A stretch of 5,825 bases of DNA from MADRE2 sp964397015 (lineage in GTDB: Bacteria; Desulfobacterota; Desulfobacteria; Desulfobacterales; Desulfobacteraceae): contig CAYNHL010000171.1 of NCBI GenBank assembly GCA_964397015.1, positions 1 to 5,825 on the forward strand, in the 5' to 3' direction. Position 1 is the stretch's first letter; every line of letters starts with the position of its first letter. A program made the position numbers and the translations under genes. The notes beneath the pieces are model-generated. The model was not told the DNA's origin. It searched no databases and was given only the letters and a program-made list of their open reading frames with translations. Shown piece by piece: positions 1 through 5,274 of this stretch.

Positions 1-139
1 CCGACGACAGATTCTTGAGTAAGGATAAGAATGTCAAGAACTCGGTACTCTCAAGTAATATAGTTACCAACCAGACTATGCTCTAATTAGTGCAGATAAA
101 ATTTAAAGTCAAGATTTTCAGATAATTTTATAGTAACTT

Positions 140-952
140 TTACAAAAATCCTATTTTATGTAGGTTCTCCGATACCTTTGATTCATATTCATATCTAGTG
201 TCAAGGAACATTGGTATTGCTGGTTTTGCAGTTTTAGGCTCACGTTCAACCATAGCACCATCTTTTTTTCTCCCTTCAGCGTGGAATAATTTTAGATACT
301 TATTTGGGCTGACACCTTCAAAAGCTATAAATTCAACTTTTTTATTAGAATGATCGACTGAATTGTCAAAAGATATTGAATCTTTATGCAATCGAAGTGC
401 TAAACTCTTTTCATAAGGTTCTATATAGAAAACTTTTGAAATGCCTGTTGCAATAATATGGCGCGCACAGTTATGACAAGGAAAAGTTGTGCTAAATAGC
501 CAAGCACCTTGCAAAGACGTTCCTCCATTCCTGGCAACACTTGTAATAGCATCCATTTCGGCATGTATTGCACGACAATACTCTATAAGATTTTTTAACC
601 TTTTATGTTCTTTGATTTCATTTAAAATTATTGTTGAAACACTCTTATTTTCGATATGTGTGTTCAAAATATCCATAACATCGCTAAAAATATCGACCTT
701 CTCTTTTTCGTTCACGCATTTACCACCATACTTGAACATACACCTGCTATCATTTTCACCATCCTCAATAGAGTAGAGGCCACCTCCTGGTCTGGGGACA
801 TCATTACAACCAGTTGCTAACAAATTCCCTTTTTTATCAATTATTGCAGCTCCTACCTGCTTTGAAAGACAACCGGATTTAACAGAAGCTGAATGAGCAT
901 GAAACATCGCATTCTCTTCAATCGTTGGAGTAACAGCCTGGTCTCCCATCAT
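140..952 (-). CDS. avcD: AvcD-like deoxycytidylate/dCTP deaminase, separate C-terminal deaminase half
   Basis: This 270-residue protein is a zinc-dependent deaminase of the deoxycytidylate deaminase fold, closest in pattern to the C-terminal domain of the anti-phage deaminase AvcD. That family converts dCTP/dCMP to dUTP/dUMP in the cytoplasm, starving phage replication of dC nucleotides. Seen in the sequence: LSKQVGAAI near residue 29, NDVPRPGGGLY at 50-60, the HAE zinc/proton-shuttle motif (H130, E132) and PCHNC (C159, C162) inside a TTFPCHNCARHI block, then IEPYEKSLA and LHKDSI. All catalytic residues are present, and the C-terminus looks complete. Cysteines C71 and C79 lie in an insertion before the HAE motif. 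The start ATG overlaps the stop of the upstream P-loop gene (ATGA), implying translational coupling. The protein begins almost exactly at the deaminase domain, whereas known relatives carry the P-loop and a linker on the same chain. The family is confident. Activity as a split protein is inference. Confidence 0.85.
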   Translation of the reverse strand: MMGDQAVTPTIEENAMFHAHSASVKSGCLSKQVGAAIIDKKGNLLATGCNDVPRPGGGLYSIEDGENDSRCMFKYGGKCVNEKEKVDIFSDVMDILNTHIENKSVSTIILNEIKEHKRLKNLIEYCRAIHAEMDAITSVARNGGTSLQGAWLFSTTFPCHNCARHIIATGISKVFYIEPYEKSLALRLHKDSISFDNSVDHSNKKVEFIAFEGVSPNKYLKLFHAEGRKKDGAMVEREPKTAKPAIPMFLDTRYEYESKVSENLHKIGFL

Positions 953-1455
953 TTTGGTTTTCTGGTTTCAACATTGTCATTATTAGTGACTTCTGAATTT
1001 TCTTCTAAAAAATCTTCCGTTTTTCTTCTTATGGCGATTTCATTTATTGCTAATTGGGCCAATATGTCTGGAGTTTCGTTTGCACGCAAGGCATTGCCAG
1101 CGGATTGAAGGAGGGCAATCCTATCCCCAAAGTCCATATTTTCGATATCATCGTTTAAATCAATCCTTGAGATATATTCATTCTTTAAGAACAAGTCTTT
1201 ATCGAGTTCGTTTTTTATCCTGTTACGATGGGCTTTTATTAAAGTGCTTATCTTAATTTTTTCCACCGTATATTCATATTCCACGAATATTTCTTTAAGT
1301 TTATCTGCTATTGTGGATGTGCCTGACCCCACCGATCCACAAAGTCCGATTATTAGTTCTGCAGTTTGACGATCCTGAATTTTTTCAATAACTGAATGTT
1401 CATTGTCAGATTTGCCTATGATTTTAGTTTCTATTTTTTTTGCTGGGACGGCCAT
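949..1455 (-). CDS. AvcD-like P-loop NTPase domain protein (N-terminal half)
   Basis: This 168-residue protein has a P-loop at residues 40-47 (GSVGSGTS) preceded by a hydrophobic strand (ELIIGLC). It then has a nucleoside-kinase-like helical part including LLQSAGNALR, a pattern I associate with the N-terminal domain of AvcD-type deaminases. The Walker lysine position is a threonine (T46), which I believe is normal for this family, so it may not be an ordinary kinase. The start at 1455 was chosen because GGAG lies 9 bases upstream (complement of 1465-1468). Starting at 1593 instead would translate GC-rich hairpin DNA into a low-complexity Arg-rich tail. The gene stops just after a charged segment ending in TRKPK and overlaps the deaminase start by 4 bases. 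The region that normally links the domains is missing, so this is either a naturally split gene or an internally deleted, frameshifted remnant. Role inferred: control of or partner to the deaminase. Confidence 0.7.
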   Translation of the reverse strand: MAVPAKKIETKIIGKSDNEHSVIEKIQDRQTAELIIGLCGSVGSGTSTIADKLKEIFVEYEYTVEKIKISTLIKAHRNRIKNELDKDLFLKNEYISRIDLNDDIENMDFGDRIALLQSAGNALRANETPDILAQLAINEIAIRRKTEDFLEENSEVTNNDNVETRKPK

Positions 1456-1512
1456 ATCAAAAATCTCCAAAAATTTTCCATTTATTGCTGTGGTGATGAG
1501 TGCTAAAGGTTG

Positions 1513-1537
1513 TTCACGGCGGCTGCGCCGCCGTGAA
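1513..1537. repeat. Perfect 11-bp inverted repeat, GC-rich hairpin
   Basis: TTCACGGCGGC (1513-1523) is followed by a TGC loop and the exact reverse complement GCCGCCGTGAA (1527-1537). No T-tract follows on either strand, so it is not a typical intrinsic terminator. Part of it, GCTGCGCCGCC (1522-1532), recurs exactly at 1574-1584, inside the loop of the neighbouring inverted repeat, so alternative pairings between the two units are possible. Confidence 0.9.
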
Positions 1538-1598
1538 TCGCGGTGCTGACTTCGTCCAGTACCTTGCCCCGTCGCTGCGCCGCCGGTCAGCACCGCGA
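1538..1598. repeat. Perfect 13-bp inverted repeat with 35-base loop
   Basis: TCGCGGTGCTGAC (1538-1550) pairs perfectly with GTCAGCACCGCGA (1586-1598). The 35-base loop contains a second copy of GCTGCGCCGCC. It directly abuts the 11-bp hairpin. The block's very high G+C contrasts sharply with the AT-rich genes to its left and the AT-rich 1600-1700 segment to its right, which suggests a discrete inserted or conserved structural element. Confidence 0.85.
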
Positions 1599-1626
1599 AT
1601 ATGCTGATCTGTATATCCCTACCTTT

Positions 1627-1639
1627 TGGATATTATCCA
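1627..1639. promoter_or_regulatory. 13-bp palindrome, possible operator
   Basis: TGGATA-T-TATCCA is a perfect palindrome with 6-base arms around one central base. It overlaps the candidate -10 box of the deaminase operon and lies between the divergent deaminase and kinase genes, a typical place for an operator. No cognate regulator is seen in the window, and a palindrome this short can occur by chance. Confidence 0.25.
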
Positions 1640-1661
1640 GCTAAAAATTTAAAATAAACCA
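1632..1661 (-). promoter_or_regulatory. Candidate promoter for the deaminase operon
   Basis: Read on the minus strand, GATAAT (complement of 1632-1637) resembles a -10 box. It is preceded, with an 18-base spacer, by TGGTTT (complement of 1656-1661) as a poor -35. Transcription would begin near 1625 and produce a leader containing both hairpins. The spacing is a little long and the -35 weak, so this is tentative. It overlaps the start of the histidine kinase gene on the other strand. Confidence 0.25.
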
Positions 1662-1707
1662 AACGTTAAATTTCATAGCACCTTTTGCGGCATCTTTTGT
1701 ATACGTT

Positions 1708-2571
1708 GTGATTGCCTTGGGGTATATTTATTTTTCCGGGCGGGTGGCCTATTTTTTCGCGGATTCTCTCCAGGAGCTTCAGAAATTCGAGGCAGTCAAG
1801 GGAGTGGGCTTTGTGCTGGTGACCGGCATTCTATTTTTTATCATCTCCTTGGGATGGTGGCGGAAGACCCATTATCAGCGCAATCTGCTGATACAGAGTG
1901 AGCGACGGTCGGTAACGTCGATGTACAGCGCTTCGCTGGCCCATGACCTGAACAATATGCTGACGCTCCTGTTTGCCCAGATGGATGAACTCAACAAATA
2001 TCAAACGGATGACGAATATTTTTTAGGTCTTCGCCGGTCAATCGAAGAATCCATCCAGCGTCTTTCCCGGATGGCCAAACGGATTGCAGCATCCGCCAGG
2101 GAACTTAAGCTGGATGAGAAAGCAAATATTACGCTTTCAGATACTATTGACCGGGTTGTTGAATTGGCTGGAAAACATCCAGATGTCAAGCTGTGCAGCC
2201 TGGAAACTGTATATATCCCTAAAGTGAGCCTGTTACTCAACCGGGGGCTTCTGGAACAGGCGGTTCTGAACCTAGTTATCAATGCAGCCCAGGCCGCCGG
2301 TAAGGGTGGCAAAATTAAGATCACTGCGCAGTACGTCAATGAGTCGGTTGTCTTGGAGATTCATGACAACGGGCCGGGCATCCCCCTTGAAAAGGCCGAG
2401 GCCGTGTTTAATGTCGGGTTTACAACAAAGAAAAAAGGATGCGGGCTCGGGCTGCTTTCTGTTCAGGCGTTTGCCGCCTCCTGCCTTGCCCGGATCTCGG
2501 TGGACTGGTCGCCCCTGGGCGGGGCTATGTTTCAGATGCGGATTCCTCTGGGGGCTTTGGCTGCCGGATGA
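1708..2571 (+). CDS. Membrane-bound sensor histidine kinase, 5' end uncertain
   Basis: This is an inner-membrane histidine kinase that would autophosphorylate on a histidine and pass phosphate to an unlinked response regulator. Numbered from the GTG at 1708 (287 residues), it shows membrane helix 2 at about 32-51, the H-box SLAHDLNNML with H79, an N-box NLVIN (N188, N192), the G1 box DNGPGIP at 220-226, and a G2 box GCGLGL at 244-249. The ATP-binding and dimerisation parts look intact, and the C-terminus is complete. No PAS or receiver domain is present. The GTG falls in the middle of membrane helix 1. The same frame is open upstream to a TAA at 1642-1644 and encodes the missing half of that helix (FIAPFAASFVYVV), but it contains no ATG, GTG or TTG there. 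A start near the ATA at 1654 would fit the protein. No good ribosome binding site precedes either point. The gene may be an N-terminally damaged remnant. It does not obviously belong with the restriction genes. Confidence 0.8.
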   Translation: MIALGYIYFSGRVAYFFADSLQELQKFEAVKGVGFVLVTGILFFIISLGWWRKTHYQRNLLIQSERRSVTSMYSASLAHDLNNMLTLLFAQMDELNKYQTDDEYFLGLRRSIEESIQRLSRMAKRIAASARELKLDEKANITLSDTIDRVVELAGKHPDVKLCSLETVYIPKVSLLLNRGLLEQAVLNLVINAAQAAGKGGKIKITAQYVNESVVLEIHDNGPGIPLEKAEAVFNVGFTTKKKGCGLGLLSVQAFAASCLARISVDWSPLGGAMFQMRIPLGALAAG

Positions 2572-2599
2572 TTTTTACCTGGGGAAATTAATTGTGTTT

Positions 2600-2610
2600 T
2601 ATGGTATATA
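2600..2610 (+). promoter_or_regulatory. Candidate extended -10 promoter for the restriction-modification operon
   Basis: TATGGTATATA matches the extended -10 consensus (TRTG-N-TATAAT, one mismatch in the hexamer). It lies in the 94-base gap between the kinase stop and the methyltransferase start. No convincing -35 is present at 17 bases, as is permissible for extended -10 promoters. Transcription would start near 2617 and run into the methyltransferase. Confidence 0.35.
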
Positions 2611-2653
2611 GTTTAAAGTAATTTTTTGGGAGGTTTGACCGGATATAAATAAT

Positions 2654-2668
2654 GGAGGAACTTTTTTG
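2654..2668 (+). promoter_or_regulatory. Ribosome binding site fixing a TTG start
   Basis: GGAGG at 2654-2658 is a near-perfect Shine-Dalgarno sequence 7 bases before TTG (2666-2668), which opens the methyltransferase frame. This supports TTG as the initiator. An out-of-frame ATG at 2652 overlaps the same GGAGG and opens a 20-codon frame ending at 2714, but it lacks a well-placed site of its own. Confidence 0.65.
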
Positions 2669-4156
2669 CCATCGGAAGTTGAAAAAATACGACGAAGCCT
2701 GTCACAAAGTATAGATCCGAAAAAAAAGTCACTGTTGGGTCAATTTTTTACACCCGGATCAATTGCCCATTTCATGGCCAGGCTGTTTGTTCAGAAAGGA
2801 AAGAAAAATTGCCGCCTGCTGGATGCAGGGGCAGGGATGGGTTGTCTTTCTGTTGCTTTTCTGGAAAGGTGGACTGTCGGTGATTTTGATTTCAAAACTA
2901 TCGAACTGCATGCTTTTGAAATTGATACATCCTTACATCCCTATCTAAACCAGGTATTACAAAAATATAAAGATCAAACCGGTTTTAGCCTGATGATCAG
3001 GGATGACGATTTTATCCACACGGCCTCTGATTTCCTTGCCGGGAGCCTTTTTAATGAGCCACTGCCGGTATATACACATGCCATATTAAATCCACCTTAT
3101 AAAAAAATGCGCAGTAATTCATCACACCGTGCATCCTTGCGGAATGTTAGCATTGAAACGGTGAATCTGTATTCTGCTTTTGTTGCATTAGCACTGGCAT
3201 TACTTGAAGAACAGGGACAGCTTGTGGCTATTATTCCCCGCAGTTTTTGCAACGGCCTGTATTACAAACCTTTCCGGAATTTTATACTTAAGCGGTCGGC
3301 GCTCAGGCATATACATCTTTTCAAGTCCAGGAGCAAGGCATTCAAAGATGATGATGTACTACAGGAAAACATTATTATTCGGCTGGAACGTAATGGTGTC
3401 CAGGGACCTGTTGTCATTTCCACCTCAACGGATGACTCTTTCAGTGACCTGGCCCTGCAGGAATACCCGTTTGACAGGATCGTCTTTCCGGAAGACACGG
3501 AACAATTTATCCATGTTCCGATGTCGTTCGAAATAAATGCCCTTGAGGTGTGCAGTTCAATAAAATATTCATTGTCGGATCTCAAAATTAATGTTTCCAC
3601 CGGCCCGGTGGTTGATTTCCGATTGAAAGAACACCTTCATGAAATGCCTGGGAAAAATACAGTTCCGCTGTTATATCCGACTCATTTTAAAAATAATATT
3701 ATTGAATGGCCCAAACAGGGAATAAAGAAACCGAATGCCATCAACCGGAATCATGAAACCGAAAAATGGTTATACCCGAATGGATTCTACTGTGTTGTCC
3801 GCCGGTTTTCATCCAAGGAGGAAAAACGCCGGGTTGTGGCAAACGTTGTCGATCCCCTAAAATTTTCAGATACCCCTTTATTGGGATTTGAGAACCATCT
3901 CAATGTTTTTCATGCCAACAAACAAGGGCTGCCGAAAGAGCTGTCCTTCGGGCTGTCCGTGTTTTTAAATACCACTGCGGTTGATGAACATTTCCGGACG
4001 TTTAACGGCCATACTCAAGTGAATGCGACGGATCTTAAACGGTTGAAATACCCGAGCCGTGACACGCTGAGTATGCTGGGCCGGTGGGTGCTGGATCAGA
4101 CAGAAATTACCCAGGAAATGATTGATAATCAGCTGGAGATACTGTTTAATGAATAA
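2666..4156 (+). CDS. BsuBI/PstI-type type II DNA adenine-N6 methyltransferase
   Basis: This 496-residue cytoplasmic enzyme transfers a methyl group from S-adenosylmethionine to adenine in the recognition site, protecting host DNA from the partner endonuclease encoded next. Seen in order: GQFFTP at 25-30 (motif X position in gamma-class enzymes), the AdoMet-binding loop DAGAGMG at 53-59 (motif I), an acidic FEID segment, and the catalytic NPPY at 142-145 (motif IV, diagnostic of N6-adenine methylation). A long C-terminal half follows, probably the target-recognition region. Its length is close to the roughly 500 residues of M.BsuBI and M.PstI. The methyltransferase call is certain. The PstI subfamily rests chiefly on its partner, and a CTGCAG specificity is inferred. 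The TTG start has a strong ribosome binding site. The gene overlaps the endonuclease gene by 8 bases. No frameshift or missing motif is seen. Confidence 0.92.
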   Translation: MPSEVEKIRRSLSQSIDPKKKSLLGQFFTPGSIAHFMARLFVQKGKKNCRLLDAGAGMGCLSVAFLERWTVGDFDFKTIELHAFEIDTSLHPYLNQVLQKYKDQTGFSLMIRDDDFIHTASDFLAGSLFNEPLPVYTHAILNPPYKKMRSNSSHRASLRNVSIETVNLYSAFVALALALLEEQGQLVAIIPRSFCNGLYYKPFRNFILKRSALRHIHLFKSRSKAFKDDDVLQENIIIRLERNGVQGPVVISTSTDDSFSDLALQEYPFDRIVFPEDTEQFIHVPMSFEINALEVCSSIKYSLSDLKINVSTGPVVDFRLKEHLHEMPGKNTVPLLYPTHFKNNIIEWPKQGIKKPNAINRNHETEKWLYPNGFYCVVRRFSSKEEKRRVVANVVDPLKFSDTPLLGFENHLNVFHANKQGLPKELSFGLSVFLNTTAVDEHFRTFNGHTQVNATDLKRLKYPSRDTLSMLGRWVLDQTEITQEMIDNQLEILFNE

Positions 4157-5129
4157 AAAAACCAAGCACATCAAGGAAGCCCATAAAATTCTCATTTCAT
4201 TAGGATTGCCCAGGGCGCAACAAAATGAACGGTCCGCGCTCTGTTTATTGTCTTTGCTGAACCTTACACCGGATAAGTCCTGGACGGAATCTGAAAATCC
4301 TTTGATGGGTATCACACCCATAATGGATTGGGCCCGTCAGTACTATAAAAAGAATTATGCGCCCAATACACGGGAAACGATACGCCGCCAATCCATGCAC
4401 CAGTTTGTTGATGCTGGAATTGCACTATACAATCCGGATAAACCGGACCGGCCCGTCAACAGCCCGAAGGCGGTCTATCAGATTGAAAATAACGCATTGG
4501 CCCTGCTTCGCACCTATGGAACCAGCGATTGGCATGATAATCTGATCAATTATTTATCAGAAAGAGAAACCCTTGCCGCCCGGTATGCACAAGATCGTGA
4601 ACAGAATCGCGTGCCTGTAAGGCTTGGCCCTGGAAAGAAAATTACCCTCAGTCCTGGTGAGCACAGTGAATTAATTAGGGCCATCATTGAAGAATTCGCA
4701 CCACGCTTTGCTCCCGGAAGCAAACTGGTATATGCGGGTGATACTGGGGACAAGTGGGGTTATTTTGATGTGGCACTACTTTCCGATCTGGGGATTGACG
4801 TGGGTTCCCATGGAAAGATGCCAGATGTGGTACTGCATTATACAAAGAAAAACTGGTTGTTGCTGGTTGAGTCTGTAACCAGCCATGGACCGGTTGACGG
4901 CAAGCGGCATGCCGAACTGACCCAATTATTTTCAGAAGCATCTGCCGGCCTTGTTTATGTAACTGCCTTTCCGAATCGATCCATTATGGCCCGATATCTT
5001 TCCGACATCGCCTGGGAGACCGAGGTCTGGGTTGCCGATGCCCCATCCCATTTAATCCACTTTAACGGGGAAAGATTTTTGGGACCATATGAGAATATAG
5101 TGGACCCCGAAAACTGGACAATATGTTAA
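4149..5129 (+). CDS. BsuBI/PstI-type type II restriction endonuclease
   Basis: This 326-residue endonuclease is predicted to cut DNA at the site protected by the upstream methyltransferase, CTGCAG if specificity matches PstI. The C-terminal catalytic part carries the family signature: GDTGDK at 197-202, HGKMPDVV with D226, and WLLLVESVTSHGPV with E241, followed by K252 and R253. D226 and E241 fit the acidic residues of a PD-(D/E)XK-like nuclease. The usual lysine of ExK is valine here (V243), which I believe is typical of this family. The length matches PstI as I recall it. The start at ATG 4149 overlaps the methyltransferase stop and has GGAG at 4135-4138. An ATG further upstream at 4122 adds nine residues inside the methyltransferase gene and is less likely. 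Coupling to the methyltransferase would delay nuclease production until modification is under way. No controller (C) gene is present. Confidence 0.93.
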   Translation: MNKKTKHIKEAHKILISLGLPRAQQNERSALCLLSLLNLTPDKSWTESENPLMGITPIMDWARQYYKKNYAPNTRETIRRQSMHQFVDAGIALYNPDKPDRPVNSPKAVYQIENNALALLRTYGTSDWHDNLINYLSERETLAARYAQDREQNRVPVRLGPGKKITLSPGEHSELIRAIIEEFAPRFAPGSKLVYAGDTGDKWGYFDVALLSDLGIDVGSHGKMPDVVLHYTKKNWLLLVESVTSHGPVDGKRHAELTQLFSEASAGLVYVTAFPNRSIMARYLSDIAWETEVWVADAPSHLIHFNGERFLGPYENIVDPENWTIC

Positions 5130-5145
5130 GATAGAAAACAAACTG

Positions 5146-5164
5146 GCTGAGAACAATCAGCTTT
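5146..5164 (+). terminator. Weak stem-loop after the endonuclease gene
   Basis: GCTGA (5146-5150), a 6-base loop and TCAGC (5157-5161) form a 5-bp stem followed by only TTT. It begins 16 bases beyond the endonuclease stop, so a terminator role is plausible by position. The short stem and poor T-tract make it weak, and read-through into the Fic gene is possible. Confidence 0.25.
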
Positions 5165-5219
5165 CAAAAACAATTACCTTGATTAGGGGAAAACTCTCTT
5201 TGGAACCTCGAAAGAACTG

Positions 5220-5248
5220 CCCCCCTTTTGCCCCCTTTTCCAAAAGGG
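5220..5248. repeat. Tandem C5T4 intergenic repeat with inverted A4G3 arm
   Basis: Two near-identical units, CCCCCTTTTG and CCCCCTTTTC, are followed by AAAAGGG (5242-5248), which can pair with CCCTTTT of either unit. Similar low-complexity CCCCCTTTT intergenic elements are, to my knowledge, common dispersed repeats in some bacterial genomes. It lies just before the Fic ribosome binding site. There is no typical terminator T-tract after the stem. Confidence 0.5.
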
Positions 5249-5256
5249 AAACGCTT

Positions 5257-5274
5257 TAAGGAGAAATGCGAGTG
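5257..5274 (+). promoter_or_regulatory. Ribosome binding site selecting the GTG start of the Fic gene
   Basis: TAAGGAG at 5257-5263 lies 8 bases before GTG (5272-5274), an ideal distance, but only 2 bases before the in-frame ATG at 5266. Spacing therefore favours GTG as the initiator. Confidence 0.6.

Larger units (their letters stand above)
1456..1626 (-). ncRNA. Candidate structured leader or AvcI-like RNA upstream of the deaminase operon
   Basis: The roughly 170 bases in front of the P-loop gene contain no credible coding sequence but two strong inverted repeats (1513-1537 and 1538-1598), plus an AT-rich segment with the ribosome binding site. In Vibrio, AvcI is a structured RNA made directly upstream of avcD that holds the deaminase inactive until phage-induced transcription arrest. 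A leader of this size and structure in the same position is suggestive. No sequence match to AvcI can be claimed, and the GC-rich block could instead be an inserted repeat element. The RNA boundaries are guesses based on a candidate promoter near 1632-1661. Confidence 0.3.

Noticed and set aside
3..83. Short plus-strand open frame, possible tail of a gene upstream of the window
   Set aside because: Only 26 codons with no recognisable motif. It cannot be distinguished from chance. The rest of 1-139 shows only weak short inverted repeats (CTTGAG/CTCAAG) and no clear terminator.
1513..1537. Hairpin as an intrinsic terminator
   Set aside because: No run of T follows the stem on either strand.
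1456..1593. N-terminal extension of the P-loop gene back to an ATG at 1593
   Set aside because: It would translate the GC-rich inverted repeats into an Arg/Gly-rich tail. A good ribosome binding site instead precedes the ATG at 1455.
1508..1600. Integron attC recombination site
   Set aside because: The paired arms are GC-rich, but the RYYYAAC and GTTRRRY core boxes are not present at the expected ends.
2001..2339. Minus-strand open frame opposite the histidine kinase
   Set aside because: It is a shadow of the kinase gene, whose frame carries clear N and G1 boxes here. No motif or ribosome binding site on the minus strand.
4122..4148. Upstream ATG for the endonuclease
   Set aside because: It would overlap the methyltransferase by 35 bases and lacks a better ribosome binding site. 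The ATG at 4149 gives the family-typical length of 326.
3965..4321. Minus-strand open frame across the methyltransferase/endonuclease junction
   Set aside because: It lies opposite two well-supported genes and shows no recognisable protein features.
5266..5268. ATG start for the Fic protein
   Set aside because: Only 2 bases separate it from TAAGGAG. The in-frame GTG at 5272 has ideal spacing.
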